From CAYOXX01 sp964408025 (GTDB lineage Bacteria > Acidobacteriota > DATKUA01), in the NCBI GenBank assembly GCA_964408025.1, contig CAYOXX010000049.1:1-22137 (forward strand): a DNA stretch of 22,137 nucleotides. The letters are read 5' to 3'. The notes beneath the pieces were generated by a model, which had not been told where the DNA came from, ran no database searches, and saw only the letters and a list, made by a program, of their open reading frames with translations. How positions within the stretch are numbered: position 1 is the first letter of the stretch; every line of letters starts with the position of its first letter. Positions 1 through 7,990 of the stretch are shown piece by piece. The position numbers and the translations under genes were made by a program.

Positions 1-12
1 TTCCAGTAGATC

Positions 13-168
13 ATGGCACATGACATGGGCGCTCCCTTGCCCTCGTCCTTGCCCCCGTCCGCGGCCACACCCCCTATTGCCACCAGCCCGGCGAGCGAAC
101 CGGCAGCCCCCGCCCCCTCGAAAGCCGGCGCCGTGCGGGTTGCGGCTCCTATCGAACTGGTAGGCTGA
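13..168 (+). CDS. Possible small Pro/Ala-rich ORF (51 aa)
   Basis: An ATG-initiated frame of 51 codons follows a stop at 7-9 in the same frame and ends in TGA six bases before the next gene. The predicted peptide is rich in Pro, Ala and Ser, with no hydrophobic segment or recognisable domain. There is no clear Shine-Dalgarno sequence before the ATG. The overlapping frame at 2-163 is also open, as expected for GC-rich DNA, so openness alone is weak support. It could be a real small gene preceding the flagellar-type chaperone gene or simply spacer. I do not recognise it. Confidence 0.22.
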   Translation: MAHDMGAPLPSSLPPSAATPPIATSPASEPAAPAPSKAGAVRVAAPIELVG

Positions 169-173
169 CTCCG

Positions 174-638
174 ATGGGGCCGAAGGCCTCAAACCCGACG
201 CCGCCCGAATCCCTGAAGGACCTGCTCGACAAGCAGGTCGAGAACTACCGCCGCGCCCTCGGGCTCGAGCGCGAACTCAGCGCGCTCATTCCCAAATCGG
301 ACTTCGACTCGATCCGCGCCAACACCGAGCGCAAGCGGAGCCTGATGAAAGAGATCGAAAAGCTCGACCAGCAACTCGGCCCGCGGCTCCAGCGTTTTCT
401 GGAAGAGGAAGGGAGAAACGGCCTGCCGGACGGCGGCGCCGAGGAGCTGCGGCAGGAGGCCGTTTCGCTGCTGGAGGAGATCCTGCTGGCGGAGGCCGAA
501 AACCTCAAGGCGATCGCCGAGAGCCGCGCCGAGTCGATCCGGGGGCTGCGGCACGCCAAAACCGCCAAGCGGGCGGCCCGCAGCTACAAGCCGTCGCGGG
601 AGAGCCCGCGCCGGGGTAGACTCGACACCAAGGGCTGA
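174..638 (+). CDS. FlgN-like flagellar export chaperone (putative)
   Basis: The 154-aa product is highly charged and helical. Residues about 13-70 look like the N-terminal half of FlgN-type chaperones: a Leu/Glu coiled coil starting ESLKDLLDKQVENYRRAL, then a segment rich in ERKRSLMKEIEKLDQQL. A second helix follows at about 90-125 and the C-terminal tail is basic. FlgN proteins are cytoplasmic chaperones, usually 130-160 aa, that bind the hook-filament junction proteins FlgK and FlgL before type III export. The neighbouring flagellar genes would lie upstream, outside the window, so context cannot confirm it. The alternative is an unrelated coiled-coil protein. The start is the first ATG in frame, with only a weak ribosome site before it. 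Confidence 0.55.
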   Translation: MGPKASNPTPPESLKDLLDKQVENYRRALGLERELSALIPKSDFDSIRANTERKRSLMKEIEKLDQQLGPRLQRFLEEEGRNGLPDGGAEELRQEAVSLLEEILLAEAENLKAIAESRAESIRGLRHAKTAKRAARSYKPSRESPRRGRLDTKG

Positions 639-703
639 CTCCGTGCGCGCGCTGCGTCAGCGAAAATAAGATCATCACTGATGTTGCGATCGGGCCGGCC
701 ACT

Positions 704-892
704 TATCCCGAATTTCTTGCAGGGCTTGGCCGGTGTTGCGGTCGAGTAATTGAAAGGTCGCGACAGGGGCGTTTGGAAAGCCTAAGTCGTGATCAGCGCC
801 ACGTCAAGGGGCGAGGGCCAAAATCGGCCGCACAAAAAAGATTAGGGAAAAGGGGCCGCCGACCGGCTGAATCCTGCGAAATATGCGGGTTA
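704..892 (+). mobile_element. MITE-like element A, 189 bp, TA-flanked inverted ends
   Basis: The left end reads TATCCCGAATTTCTTGCAGG (704-723). The reverse complement of the right end (873-892) reads TAACCCGCATATTTCGCAGG; the two agree at 15 of 20 positions, and both begin with TA. The right 110 bp or so is clearly homologous to the element at 8102-8358, including a shared stretch ending in GGGAAAAGGGGCCGCC. The outer pairing TTTGG (772-776) with CCAAA (818-822) and inner pairing CGTG (788-791) with CACG (800-803) match the stem-loop of the other copy. No ORF is carried, so it would need a transposase in trans. The element fills most of the 639-889 gap. TA flanks are typical of IS630/Tc1-type insertion, which is inference. 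Confidence 0.6.
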
Positions 893-1444
893 GGACCAGG
901 CTAGGGTTTCCGGAGGCCTCTGTTCCGGGTCGTAGCTCTGCGTGAAGGTGTCCAGAACCTCTCCGGTCTCCGCGTGCTCGATTATCACCTGCAGCTCGGT
1001 GACGTCCAGGATAATGCGGTAGCGATACTCGTTGACGAAGATCTGCTCCGAGTGGGCCCGGCCCAGCTCGGCCTCCAAGTCATCTTGTATGGAGAAGATG
1101 AATTTGCTGAAGGGCGGAGCCAGGACACCGGTCGAGCGGCCCTCGTAGGTCTCGTCGGCGCGCGTGCGGATGCGCCATCTGACGATCACCTGCGGCTCTT
1201 CGGTCCAGCTTTGCGAGAACTCCGGCAGGCTCGGCAGCGCCAGCTGCACCTCGGCCAGACTACTTTTCAGCGTGATGTAGCTGATCGCTTCCACCCTGAA
1301 GGTGTAACCGTATTCCGGCTCCGGCAGCTGCACCGCCAGGCAGCCGCCGAGGCGAACGAACATGGTAACGAAGACGACCAGGACCCCCGTGCCCAGCAGC
1401 AAAGCCGTGAGCTTCACGTCGTGGTTCTTAATCATCTTCCACAT
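890..1444 (-). CDS. Membrane-anchored hypothetical protein (184 aa)
   Basis: An N-terminal cytoplasmic stretch of about 10 residues (MWKMIKNHDV) is followed by one hydrophobic segment at residues 13-31 (LTALLLGTGVLVVFVTMFV) and a soluble, beta-rich domain of about 150 residues presumably outside the inner membrane. I do not recognise the domain. A Cys at 35 is not in a convincing lipobox. The ATG at 1444 has a good ribosome site (GAGGAG, about 6 bases upstream), which decides the start. The stop codon TAA (892-890) lies inside the terminal TTA of the MITE-like element, so the annotated C-terminus may have been set by that insertion. It lies upstream of flgN-like DNA and downstream of queC on the same strand, 16 bases away. 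Confidence 0.7.
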   Translation of the reverse strand: MWKMIKNHDVKLTALLLGTGVLVVFVTMFVRLGGCLAVQLPEPEYGYTFRVEAISYITLKSSLAEVQLALPSLPEFSQSWTEEPQVIVRWRIRTRADETYEGRSTGVLAPPFSKFIFSIQDDLEAELGRAHSEQIFVNEYRYRIILDVTELQVIIEHAETGEVLDTFTQSYDPEQRPPETLAWS

Positions 1445-1460
1445 GCCGTTCTCCTCGGCG

Positions 1461-2162
1461 TCACTCGGCGTAAGGTATCGGGTCCTCGACGCCGGCTTCG
1501 CGGAAGCCCTTGAGTCGGAAGCGGCAACTGTCGCAGCGGCCGCACGCCAGCCCGCCCGGGTCGGGGTCGTAGCAGCTGTGGGTAAGCCCGTAGTCCACCC
1601 CGAGCTCGAGCCCCGTGCGGATGATGTCAGATTTTGCCATCTCGATCAAGGGAGCGCGGACCCTGAACCCGCCGCTCCCGCTCGCGGCTGCGGCTGTCGC
1701 CAGGTTTGCCAGGCGCTCGAAGGCCTCGAGGAAGCCTGGGCGGCAGTCGGGGTAGCCGCTGTAGTCGCGGGCGTTGGCGCCAATGAAGATGTCCCGGGCG
1801 CCGAGCACCTCCGCCCAAGCCAGCGCCAGGCTCAGGAAGATCGTGTTGCGGGCCGGCACGTAGGTTACCGGGACGCCCTCGTCGCCGGTGCGGTCCTTGG
1901 GGACCTCGAGGTCGCTGGTGAGAGCCGAGCCGCCGAATGAGCGCAGGCCGAGCGGCACGATCAGGTGGCGCCGGGCGCCCAGGGCTCCGGCCACCCTGCC
2001 GGCCGCCTCCAGCTCGCAGCGGTGGCGCTGGCCGTAGTCTACCGTCAGGGCATAGAGCTCGAATCCCTCGGCGGCGGCGACGGCCATCGCCGTCGTCGAG
2101 TCGACGCCGCCGCTGAGCAGGACCACCGCCCGCCGCGGTCCGCGCCCGCCATCATCCGCCAT
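1461..2162 (-). CDS. queC: 7-cyano-7-deazaguanine (preQ0) synthase QueC
   Basis: QueC is the ATP-dependent enzyme that turns 7-carboxy-7-deazaguanine and ammonia into preQ0, the precursor of queuosine. The 233-aa protein has the PP-loop motif LSGGVDST at about residues 16-23, the YVPARNTIFLSLA segment typical of the family, and a C-terminal zinc site (HSCYDP then CGRCDSC). Length matches known QueC proteins. The frame stays open far upstream, but the ATG at 2162 is chosen because it overlaps the queE stop by one base (TGATG) and gives the normal N-terminus. GGGGGAGG lies just before it. It is translated together with queE in an operon. QueD and QueF are not in the window. Confidence 0.95.
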   Translation of the reverse strand: MADDGGRGPRRAVVLLSGGVDSTTAMAVAAAEGFELYALTVDYGQRHRCELEAAGRVAGALGARRHLIVPLGLRSFGGSALTSDLEVPKDRTGDEGVPVTYVPARNTIFLSLALAWAEVLGARDIFIGANARDYSGYPDCRPGFLEAFERLANLATAAAASGSGGFRVRAPLIEMAKSDIIRTGLELGVDYGLTHSCYDPDPGGLACGRCDSCRFRLKGFREAGVEDPIPYAE

Positions 2163-2806
2163 CACCTCCCCCGCGCTCCGCTTCCCCAGATCAGCTTGTG
2201 TAGTTGCAGCTGCAGCCGCGCCGGCACCCGATCGGCCAGCATCCACTCCGCCAGCGTGCTGGGGTCTAGCTCGCCGTAAACGGGGCCGAAAAGAACGGAA
2301 CAGCGATCCGGCAGCCGCCAGCTCGCCATCGCCTCGCGGGCCCAATCGTAATCGTCGCGCCCGGCCAGCACGAACTTCACCTCGTCGCGGTGTGTCAGCA
2401 GCTCGATGTTCTCCCACCGCATAGCGTCGCCTACCCCGCTGGAGGGGCACTTGATGTCGACTATCTTCACCACCCTCGTGTCGACCGCTCCCAGGTCGAA
2501 CGAACCGTTGGTCTCCAGCAGCACCTCGAGGCCGCCCTCCAGCAGCCCCGTCAGCAACGTCGGGCAGGCCTCCTGCAGCAGCGGCTCGCCGCCCGTCACC
2601 TCGGCCAGCGGCAGGCCGAAGGCCAACACCTCGGCGATCACCTCCTCGACGCACATCTCCCGCCCGCCCTGGCGCGCGAACTCTGTGTCGCAGTAGCGGC
2701 AGCTGAGGTTGCATCCGGCCAGGCGAACGAAGGCGCACGGCAGCCCCGCCCGGCTCCCCTCGCCCTGGATACTGGCGAAAATCTCTGCAATAGAAAGTTC
2801 TTCCAT
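2162..2806 (-). CDS. queE: 7-carboxy-7-deazaguanine synthase QueE
   Basis: QueE is a radical SAM enzyme that contracts 6-carboxytetrahydropterin to 7-carboxy-7-deazaguanine. The N-terminus EIFASIQGEGSRAGLP is the family signature, the [4Fe-4S] motif is CNLSCRYC (CxxxCxxC), and GGEPLLQ is the SAM-binding glycine motif. At 214 aa it is of normal length. The start is uncertain: ATG at 2806 fits the family alignment but its GAGG abuts the codon, while an in-frame TTG at 2812 would add two residues. It is the first gene of the queE-queC pair and is divergent from asnA. The AT-rich DNA of the asnA island begins within about 10 bases of its start, so its promoter may lie in the acquired DNA. Confidence 0.95.
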   Translation of the reverse strand: MEELSIAEIFASIQGEGSRAGLPCAFVRLAGCNLSCRYCDTEFARQGGREMCVEEVIAEVLAFGLPLAEVTGGEPLLQEACPTLLTGLLEGGLEVLLETNGSFDLGAVDTRVVKIVDIKCPSSGVGDAMRWENIELLTHRDEVKFVLAGRDDYDWAREAMASWRLPDRCSVLFGPVYGELDPSTLAEWMLADRVPARLQLQLHKLIWGSGARGR

Positions 2807-2972
2807 CCTCAAAAATTAACACTCAATGTCAAAACATCTTAGCATACCTGCCTCCACCATCGACGATGCCGCTGGCTACCATTCTCTGCCGCTTCGCTGG
2901 GGCATGTTCCGTCCTGACATCATTGCTCATCGTCTCTTGTATCGTGTTTAAACATCAGAGAAAACAAAAGCC

Positions 2973-3002
2973 TTGACATTTACTTTGTCGGATGGGTATC
3001 CT
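2973..3002 (+). promoter_or_regulatory. Candidate sigma70-type promoter for asnA
   Basis: A perfect TTGACA at 2973-2978 is followed, after 18 bases, by TATCCT (2997-3002, four of six consensus bases). This would give a leader of about 165 bases before the asnA start. The rest of the 2807-3174 gap is AT-rich spacer; I see no ORF or riboswitch I can name. The start is unproven because AT-rich DNA often contains such matches. Confidence 0.4.
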
Positions 3003-3154
3003 CTATCTAAACGTCGGTTTCTTTTAAAACCATCATATGCCATTCGATAACGCACTTTTGGGGTTCTCATTCTATTGCGTAGTCTTTCTCTCTAATAATT
3101 AATTCCATATTCACATAAGTAATTAATGTGGTTAAACTGCCCCATTACTGCTAA

Positions 3155-3168
3155 ACTCCTTGAGGAGT
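3155..3168 (+). promoter_or_regulatory. Hairpin covering the asnA ribosome binding site
   Basis: ACTCC (3155-3159), a TTGA loop and GGAGT (3164-3168) form a perfect 5-bp stem. The right arm contains most of the Shine-Dalgarno sequence GAGGAG (3162-3167), which sits seven bases before the ATG at 3175. A competing pairing GAGT/ACTC (3165-3168 with 3171-3174) is possible. It could limit translation, but the stem is short. Confidence 0.35.
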
Positions 3169-3174
3169 CAACTC

Positions 3175-4275
3175 ATGAAAAGTAAATCATTAAACCCGCA
3201 TCCAATATCTCCTGAAAAGTATCCTAGTGGTGTATCTAATTTTATCGTGTTGTTTCCCGAAGGATATAGATCTTTCTTGAATTTAAAAGAGTCTGAAAAA
3301 GCGATAAGATACATAAAGAGTTTGTTTCAGATTAGATTAGCTAAAAAGTTGAATCTTTCTAGAGTGTCAGCACCTCTTTTCGTCTTGAGTAAAACAGGAA
3401 TAAATGATCATCTATCCGGAGTTGAAAAACCTATTATTTTCAACATTAAGCATATAAATGAGAATGCTGAAATCGTACAATCACTTGCAAAATGGAAAAG
3501 AATGGCATTAGCCGATTACGAATTTAAGCATGGTGAGGGTCTGTACACTGACATGAATGCTATAAGACCTGATGAAAAATTGGATTACCTGCACTCTATC
3601 TATGTTGACCAGTGGGATTGGGAGAGAATAATAAATAAAGATGAAAGAAATTTAGACTTTCTTAAATATATTGCTGAAAGAATTTATAGAGTCATTAAAA
3701 ATACAGAAAGAGAAGTGTGTCGTAAATATAAAAAATTGCCAGGGCCCTTTCTGCCAGGAAGTATCTACTTCGTTCATAGCGAAAAATTAAGAGAACGATA
3801 TCCTGACCTTTCGCCGTTTGAGAGGGAAGATGCCATTTGCAAAGAAAAGGGAGCAGTATTTATAATTGGAATAGGCGCAAAATTGAAAGATGGTATGCCA
3901 CACGATGAAAGAGCTGCAGATTACGATGACTGGTCGACAGAAACCACGGAAGGCAAAGTAGGACTTAATGGCGATATTATAGTTTGGTATCCAATTCTCA
4001 ATTGTTCAATGGAACTATCTTCAATGGGAATACGAGTAAATAAAGAATCTTTATTAAGACAATTAAAAATTAAAAACGAAATGGATAAAGCAAAATTATA
4101 TTTCCATAATAAATTATTGCGTGAAGATCTTCCTTTGACAATTGGTGGCGGTATAGGACAGTCAAGATTGTGCATGTTTTTTTTAAGAAAAGCGCATATC
4201 GGAGAAGTTCAATCAAGCGTATGGCCTGATGAAATGATAATGTATTGCAAAGAACGTGGGATAATCCTATTATAA
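3175..4275 (+). CDS. asnA: Aspartate-ammonia ligase (asparagine synthetase A)
   Basis: AsnA makes asparagine from aspartate, ATP and free ammonia. The 366-aa protein aligns with E. coli AsnA over nearly its whole length: NDHLSG, SLAKWKRMAL, GEGLYTDMNAIRPDE, YVDQWDWE, FVHSEKLRERYPDL, then DYDDWST, GLNGDIIVW, ELSSMGIRV and TIGGGIGQSR. The fold is class II tRNA-synthetase-like. It carries about 32 extra residues at the N-terminus compared with the E. coli enzyme. The ATG at 3175 is preferred over an in-frame TTG at 3160 because GAGGAG precedes it by seven bases. The gene is far more AT-rich than its neighbours and sits alone, so transfer from a low-GC donor is likely. No asnC-like regulator is beside it. 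Confidence 0.95.
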   Translation: MKSKSLNPHPISPEKYPSGVSNFIVLFPEGYRSFLNLKESEKAIRYIKSLFQIRLAKKLNLSRVSAPLFVLSKTGINDHLSGVEKPIIFNIKHINENAEIVQSLAKWKRMALADYEFKHGEGLYTDMNAIRPDEKLDYLHSIYVDQWDWERIINKDERNLDFLKYIAERIYRVIKNTEREVCRKYKKLPGPFLPGSIYFVHSEKLRERYPDLSPFEREDAICKEKGAVFIIGIGAKLKDGMPHDERAADYDDWSTETTEGKVGLNGDIIVWYPILNCSMELSSMGIRVNKESLLRQLKIKNEMDKAKLYFHNKLLREDLPLTIGGGIGQSRLCMFFLRKAHIGEVQSSVWPDEMIMYCKERGIILL

Positions 4276-4359
4276 TTTGATACTCAACGTATAATTTCAC
4301 GTAGATTAACCGGCAGAAAAGCAACTTACGCTGGCAGCACTAGATTGTGGTAACATCAC

Positions 4360-4384
4360 ATCGGCGCAAGCTTTGCTTGCCGAT
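4360..4384. other. Hairpin between asnA and the phosphomannomutase gene
   Basis: ATCGGCGCAAGC, a TTT loop and GCTTGCCGAT form a stem of about ten base pairs with a two-base bulge. No T-tract follows on the plus strand, so it is not a classic terminator. It lies 22 bases before the next start codon, at the right edge of the AT-rich island, and could cap the asnA transcript or act in the downstream leader. Confidence 0.4.
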
Positions 4385-4406
4385 TCGATGCGATGAGGAG
4401 AGAGCG

Positions 4407-5753
4407 ATGAACGAAACGATCTTCCGCAAGTACGACATCCGCGGCATCGTCGACGAGGACCTGACCGACGAGGTCGTTACCGACATCGGGCTGGCCTTCG
4501 GCAGCCTCATGCGCCGCGAGGGGCGCAAGACCATGGCCGTCGGCCGCGACTGCCGCCTGTCGAGCGAGCGCTTCCGCGACGACATCATCCGGGGCCTGCT
4601 GTCGACCGGCTGCAACGTCATCGACATCGGCGTCGTCCCCACGCCGCTACTCTATTTCGCTATCCACCACCTGGAGACCGACGGCGGCGTGATGATCACC
4701 GGCAGCCACAACCCCCCCGACTACAACGGCTTCAAGCTCTGCCGCGGGCTGATGGCGCTGTTCGACCGCGAGATCACCGGCATACGCGACATCATCGTCG
4801 GCCGCCGCTTCGAGGACGGCGAGGGGTTCGTCCGCGAGCAGGGCGTCCTCGAGTCTTACCTTGAGAAAGTCAAGCGGTTCATCGGCCTCCAGCGCCCACT
4901 GCGCGTGGCAGTCGACGCGGGCAACGGCGTCGCCGGCCTTGTGGCTCCTCGTCTCTACCGCGAATTGGGCTGCGAGCTGACCGAGCTCTACACCGAACCA
5001 GACGGCAACTTCCCCAACCACCACCCCGACCCCACGGTGCCCGAGAACATGGTTGACCTGATCGCCGAGGTCAAGCGCGGCGGCTACGACATCGGCATCG
5101 GCTTCGACGGCGACGGCGACCGCGTCGGCATCGTCGACCGCGACGGCACGCTGCTCTTCGGCGACCAGCTGATGGTGCTGCTCTCGCGAGAGGTCCTCGC
5201 GCGCCTGCCCGGCTCGACGATCATCTTCGACGTCAAGTGCAGCCAGAACCTGGTCGACGACATCCGCAAGCACGGCGGCGTGCCGCTTATGTGGCGCACC
5301 GGCCACAGCTTCATCAAGACCAAGATGGCCGAGAGCGGCGCCCCCCTGGCCGGCGAGATGAGCGGGCACCTCTTCTTCGAGGACCGCTTTTTCGGCTTCG
5401 ACGACGCCACCTACGCCGGCGCGCGCCTGATGGAGATAGCCGCCGCCGACGACCGCTCGTTCGGGGAGATGTTGAGCGACCTGCCGCCGGTCTACAACAC
5501 GCCGGAGATCAAGTTCCCCTGCGCCGAGGAGAAGAAGTTCGCCGCCGTCGAGCGCGTCACCGAACACTTCCGCGGCTCCCACGAGGTGCTCGACATCGAC
5601 GGGGCGCGGATTAATTTCGGTGACGGCTGGGGGCTGGCGCGCGCCTCCAACACCACGCCCAACATCATCCTGCGCTTCGAGGCCCAGAGCCCGGAGAGGC
5701 TCGAGGAAATCCAGAGGCTGGTTACCGACGTCGTCGCCGAACACGCCGGCTGA
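4407..5753 (+). CDS. Phosphomannomutase/phosphoglucomutase
   Basis: This alpha-D-phosphohexomutase (AlgC/ManB type, 448 aa) interconverts hexose 1- and 6-phosphates, feeding sugar nucleotide synthesis for surface polysaccharide. Domain 1 has the N-terminal FRKYDIRG signature and the phosphoserine loop TGSHNP with the catalytic Ser at residue 100. Domain 2 has the metal loop DGDGDR (234-239). Domain 3 has the sugar-binding GEMSGH. Domain 4 has the phosphate-binding region RASNTTPNIILRFEA. The frame is open from 4347, but ATG 4407 is chosen because GAGGAG lies six bases before it and the family signature begins there. Whether mannose or glucose phosphate is preferred cannot be told. An O-antigen ligase later in the window is a plausible pathway partner. 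Confidence 0.93.
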   Translation: MNETIFRKYDIRGIVDEDLTDEVVTDIGLAFGSLMRREGRKTMAVGRDCRLSSERFRDDIIRGLLSTGCNVIDIGVVPTPLLYFAIHHLETDGGVMITGSHNPPDYNGFKLCRGLMALFDREITGIRDIIVGRRFEDGEGFVREQGVLESYLEKVKRFIGLQRPLRVAVDAGNGVAGLVAPRLYRELGCELTELYTEPDGNFPNHHPDPTVPENMVDLIAEVKRGGYDIGIGFDGDGDRVGIVDRDGTLLFGDQLMVLLSREVLARLPGSTIIFDVKCSQNLVDDIRKHGGVPLMWRTGHSFIKTKMAESGAPLAGEMSGHLFFEDRFFGFDDATYAGARLMEIAAADDRSFGEMLSDLPPVYNTPEIKFPCAEEKKFAAVERVTEHFRGSHEVLDIDGARINFGDGWGLARASNTTPNIILRFEAQSPERLEEIQRLVTDVVAEHAG

Positions 5754-5773
5754 CGCGCGCGGGAGCTGGGGCA

Positions 5774-5814
5774 GGGACCGCCGGACGGCTGAATCTTGTG
5801 CAATATGCGGGCTA
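5774..5814 (+). repeat. Solo end of the MITE-like element family
   Basis: The segment contains GCCGGACGGCTGAATCTTG followed by TGCAATATGCGGGCTA, nearly identical to the right end of the element at 8102-8358 read on the minus strand. Its terminal 20 bases in reverse complement are TAGCCCGCATATTGCACAAG. No partner end was found nearby, so it is a solo or truncated copy. It lies 20 bases after the phosphomannomutase stop and directly abuts the putative carD -35 box. Confidence 0.6.
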
Positions 5815-5816
5815 GT

Positions 5817-5846
5817 TTGACAGGCCCGCGCCGCCTCAACTACCAT
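5817..5846 (+). promoter_or_regulatory. Candidate promoter for carD
   Basis: TTGACA (5817-5822, perfect -35) and TACCAT (5841-5846, four of six) are separated by 18 bases. Initiation near 5853 would give a leader of only about 15 bases, just enough for the GGGGGAG ribosome site (5856-5862). The -35 begins two bases after the solo MITE end, so the repeat supplies the upstream DNA. Confidence 0.5.
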
Positions 5847-5868
5847 GGGGATTTAGGGGGAGCTGCGG

Positions 5869-6357
5869 ATGTTCCAGGTCGGTGACAAGGTCGTCTACCC
5901 CAACCACGGTGTGGGCCTGATCGAGAGCATCAACGAGTTCGTCATCGGCGGCGAGGCCACCAGGTTCTACACCGTGCAGATCGTCTCCTCCAAGAGCACC
6001 GTCAAGGTGCCGGCCGGCAACGCCGAGGCAGTCGGCCTGCGCGACCTGGTCGCGAAGAAAGAAATCGACTCCGTCCTCGCCTTCCTGCGCGGCCCCGAGC
6101 TGACCGTATACGCCGACTGGAAGGAGCGCTTCAAGCAGAACTCCGACCTGATGCGCACCGGCAAGATGCTCGACATGGCGGTGGCCCTGAAGAGCCTGCA
6201 CTTCGTCGCCCGCGAGAAGCCGCTCAGCTACCGCGAGAAGCGGATGTACGAGCGCTCCATGTTCCTCATCGCCTCCGAGATCGCCGAGGTCCGCAAGCGG
6301 ACCACCACCAAGGTCGAAGAGAGCCTGCTAAGGGCGCTCGATTCCGCCAAGGTCTAG
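5869..6357 (+). CDS. CarD/CdnL-family RNA polymerase-binding regulator
   Basis: CarD-family proteins bind the RNA polymerase beta subunit and stabilise open complexes, often at rRNA promoters. The 162-aa protein opens with the characteristic MFQVGDKVVYPNHGVGLIESI of the Tudor-like RNAP-interaction domain (about residues 1-60), followed by the helical DNA-binding domain with WKERFKQNSDLMRTG and LSYREKRMYERSMFLIASEIAEV. Length is typical (CdnL about 160). A strong ribosome site, GGGGGAG, is six bases before the ATG. It is probably transcribed alone from the promoter just upstream. Similarity to myxobacterial or actinobacterial regulation is family knowledge, not shown here. Confidence 0.93.
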   Translation: MFQVGDKVVYPNHGVGLIESINEFVIGGEATRFYTVQIVSSKSTVKVPAGNAEAVGLRDLVAKKEIDSVLAFLRGPELTVYADWKERFKQNSDLMRTGKMLDMAVALKSLHFVAREKPLSYREKRMYERSMFLIASEIAEVRKRTTTKVEESLLRALDSAKV

Positions 6358-6373
6358 CACGCCACCCGCCCTC

Positions 6374-6402
6374 TTGATTACCGCCGCCGCTCACCATAAC
6401 AT
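6374..6402 (+). promoter_or_regulatory. Weak candidate promoter for mtnA
   Basis: TTGATT (6374-6379) and TAACAT (6397-6402) are each four of six consensus bases and are spaced by 17. A second -35-like TTGACG at about 6409 lacks a good -10. The leader would be about 48 bases. Support is modest. Confidence 0.3.
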
Positions 6403-6456
6403 CCTGCCTTGACGGCACCGCATCATTGGTCGGTGGATTAATTGGAAGGGGGATCG

Positions 6457-7497
<1,041 letters not shown>

Positions 7498-7498
7498 C

Positions 7499-7990
7499 CT
7501 AAGGAGCCTCTTCCAGCTCCTCTTGCTGGGCAAACGGTTGTGTATGCGACCAGTGGGAGTGGATTAGCTTCCACTCCCCGTCGATGCGGCTGTAGACCTC
7601 GGTGCTGTTCCAGCGCGACTCCCGGGTAGTGCCCTCGGATGCGCTGTAAGAGACGAAGTTGAACGACAGAACCGCAACGTCGCCGTGGACCTGCACGCGC
7701 GGGTTGAGGAGCTCGAAGCTGTCCGCATAGATCGTGCCCTCAATAGGTGCCAGGTAATCGCGGAAAGCTTCGAAGCCGTCTATTCGCCGCTGCAGGGCAG
7801 GATCGTGGTAGCTTATCTCCGGCGCGCTGATTTCGATGAAACCCCAGGGGTCGCCATTGCACCAGCGCTCCAACATCGCCCGCTCCATGGCGATGATTTC
7901 GCCCGCCACGTCGCTCTCCTGCTGACCGGCCAGCGAGACCGCGAAGACTGGTCCCAGCAGGAGCAGCATCATTGTAGTTATTTCAGACAT
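7499..7990 (-). CDS. Exported NTF2-like (SnoaL/DUF4440-type) protein, copy 1
   Basis: The 163-aa protein begins with a signal peptide (hydrophobic TTMMLLLLGPVFAVSLAG) and then a domain of about 130 residues of the NTF2-like/SnoaL type: an initial helix with IIAMERAMLERW, GDPWGFIEISAPEISYHDP, then beta strands ending in STEVYSRIDGEWKLIHSHWS. Such domains bind small hydrophobic ligands or act as isomerases; the ligand here is unknown. It shares well over half its residues with the gene at 8397-8897, so the two are tandem paralogues. Unlike that copy it lacks a Cys at the signal-peptide end and would be soluble in the periplasm. GGAGGTGAGAA directly before the ATG supports the start. Confidence 0.8.
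   Translation of the reverse strand: MSEITTMMLLLLGPVFAVSLAGQQESDVAGEIIAMERAMLERWCNGDPWGFIEISAPEISYHDPALQRRIDGFEAFRDYLAPIEGTIYADSFELLNPRVQVHGDVAVLSFNFVSYSASEGTTRESRWNSTEVYSRIDGEWKLIHSHWSHTQPFAQQEELEEAP

Larger units (their letters stand above)
2815..4345. other. AT-rich island of probable foreign origin
   Basis: Base composition changes abruptly from GC-rich to strongly AT-rich between queE and the phosphomannomutase gene, and changes back near 4345. Inside, codons such as ATA, AGA, TTA and AAA are common, whereas neighbours end nearly every codon in G or C. The only gene is asnA. A short stretch at about 2845-2930 is closer to normal composition. No integrase, transposase, tRNA or convincing flanking repeat was found. 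Confidence 0.8.

Noticed and set aside
1627..2822. Long open minus frame continuing upstream of QueC through QueE
   Set aside because: It is an artefact of high GC content. QueE is clear in the other frame, and the QueC start at 2162 overlaps the QueE stop.
2807..2900. preQ1 riboswitch upstream of queE
   Set aside because: I looked for the expected short pseudoknot with its A-rich tail and a sequestered ribosome site and found none.
2819..4292. ACTCAATGT and ACTCAACGT near the two edges of the AT-rich island as a possible target duplication
   Set aside because: Nine bases with a mismatch inside AT-rich DNA is expected by chance, and they do not sit exactly at the composition boundaries.
4647..5846. 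399-aa minus-strand open frame opposite the phosphomannomutase gene
   Set aside because: It is a GC-driven shadow of a gene with complete catalytic motifs; the translation is low-complexity Val/Ala/Asp-rich with no domain.
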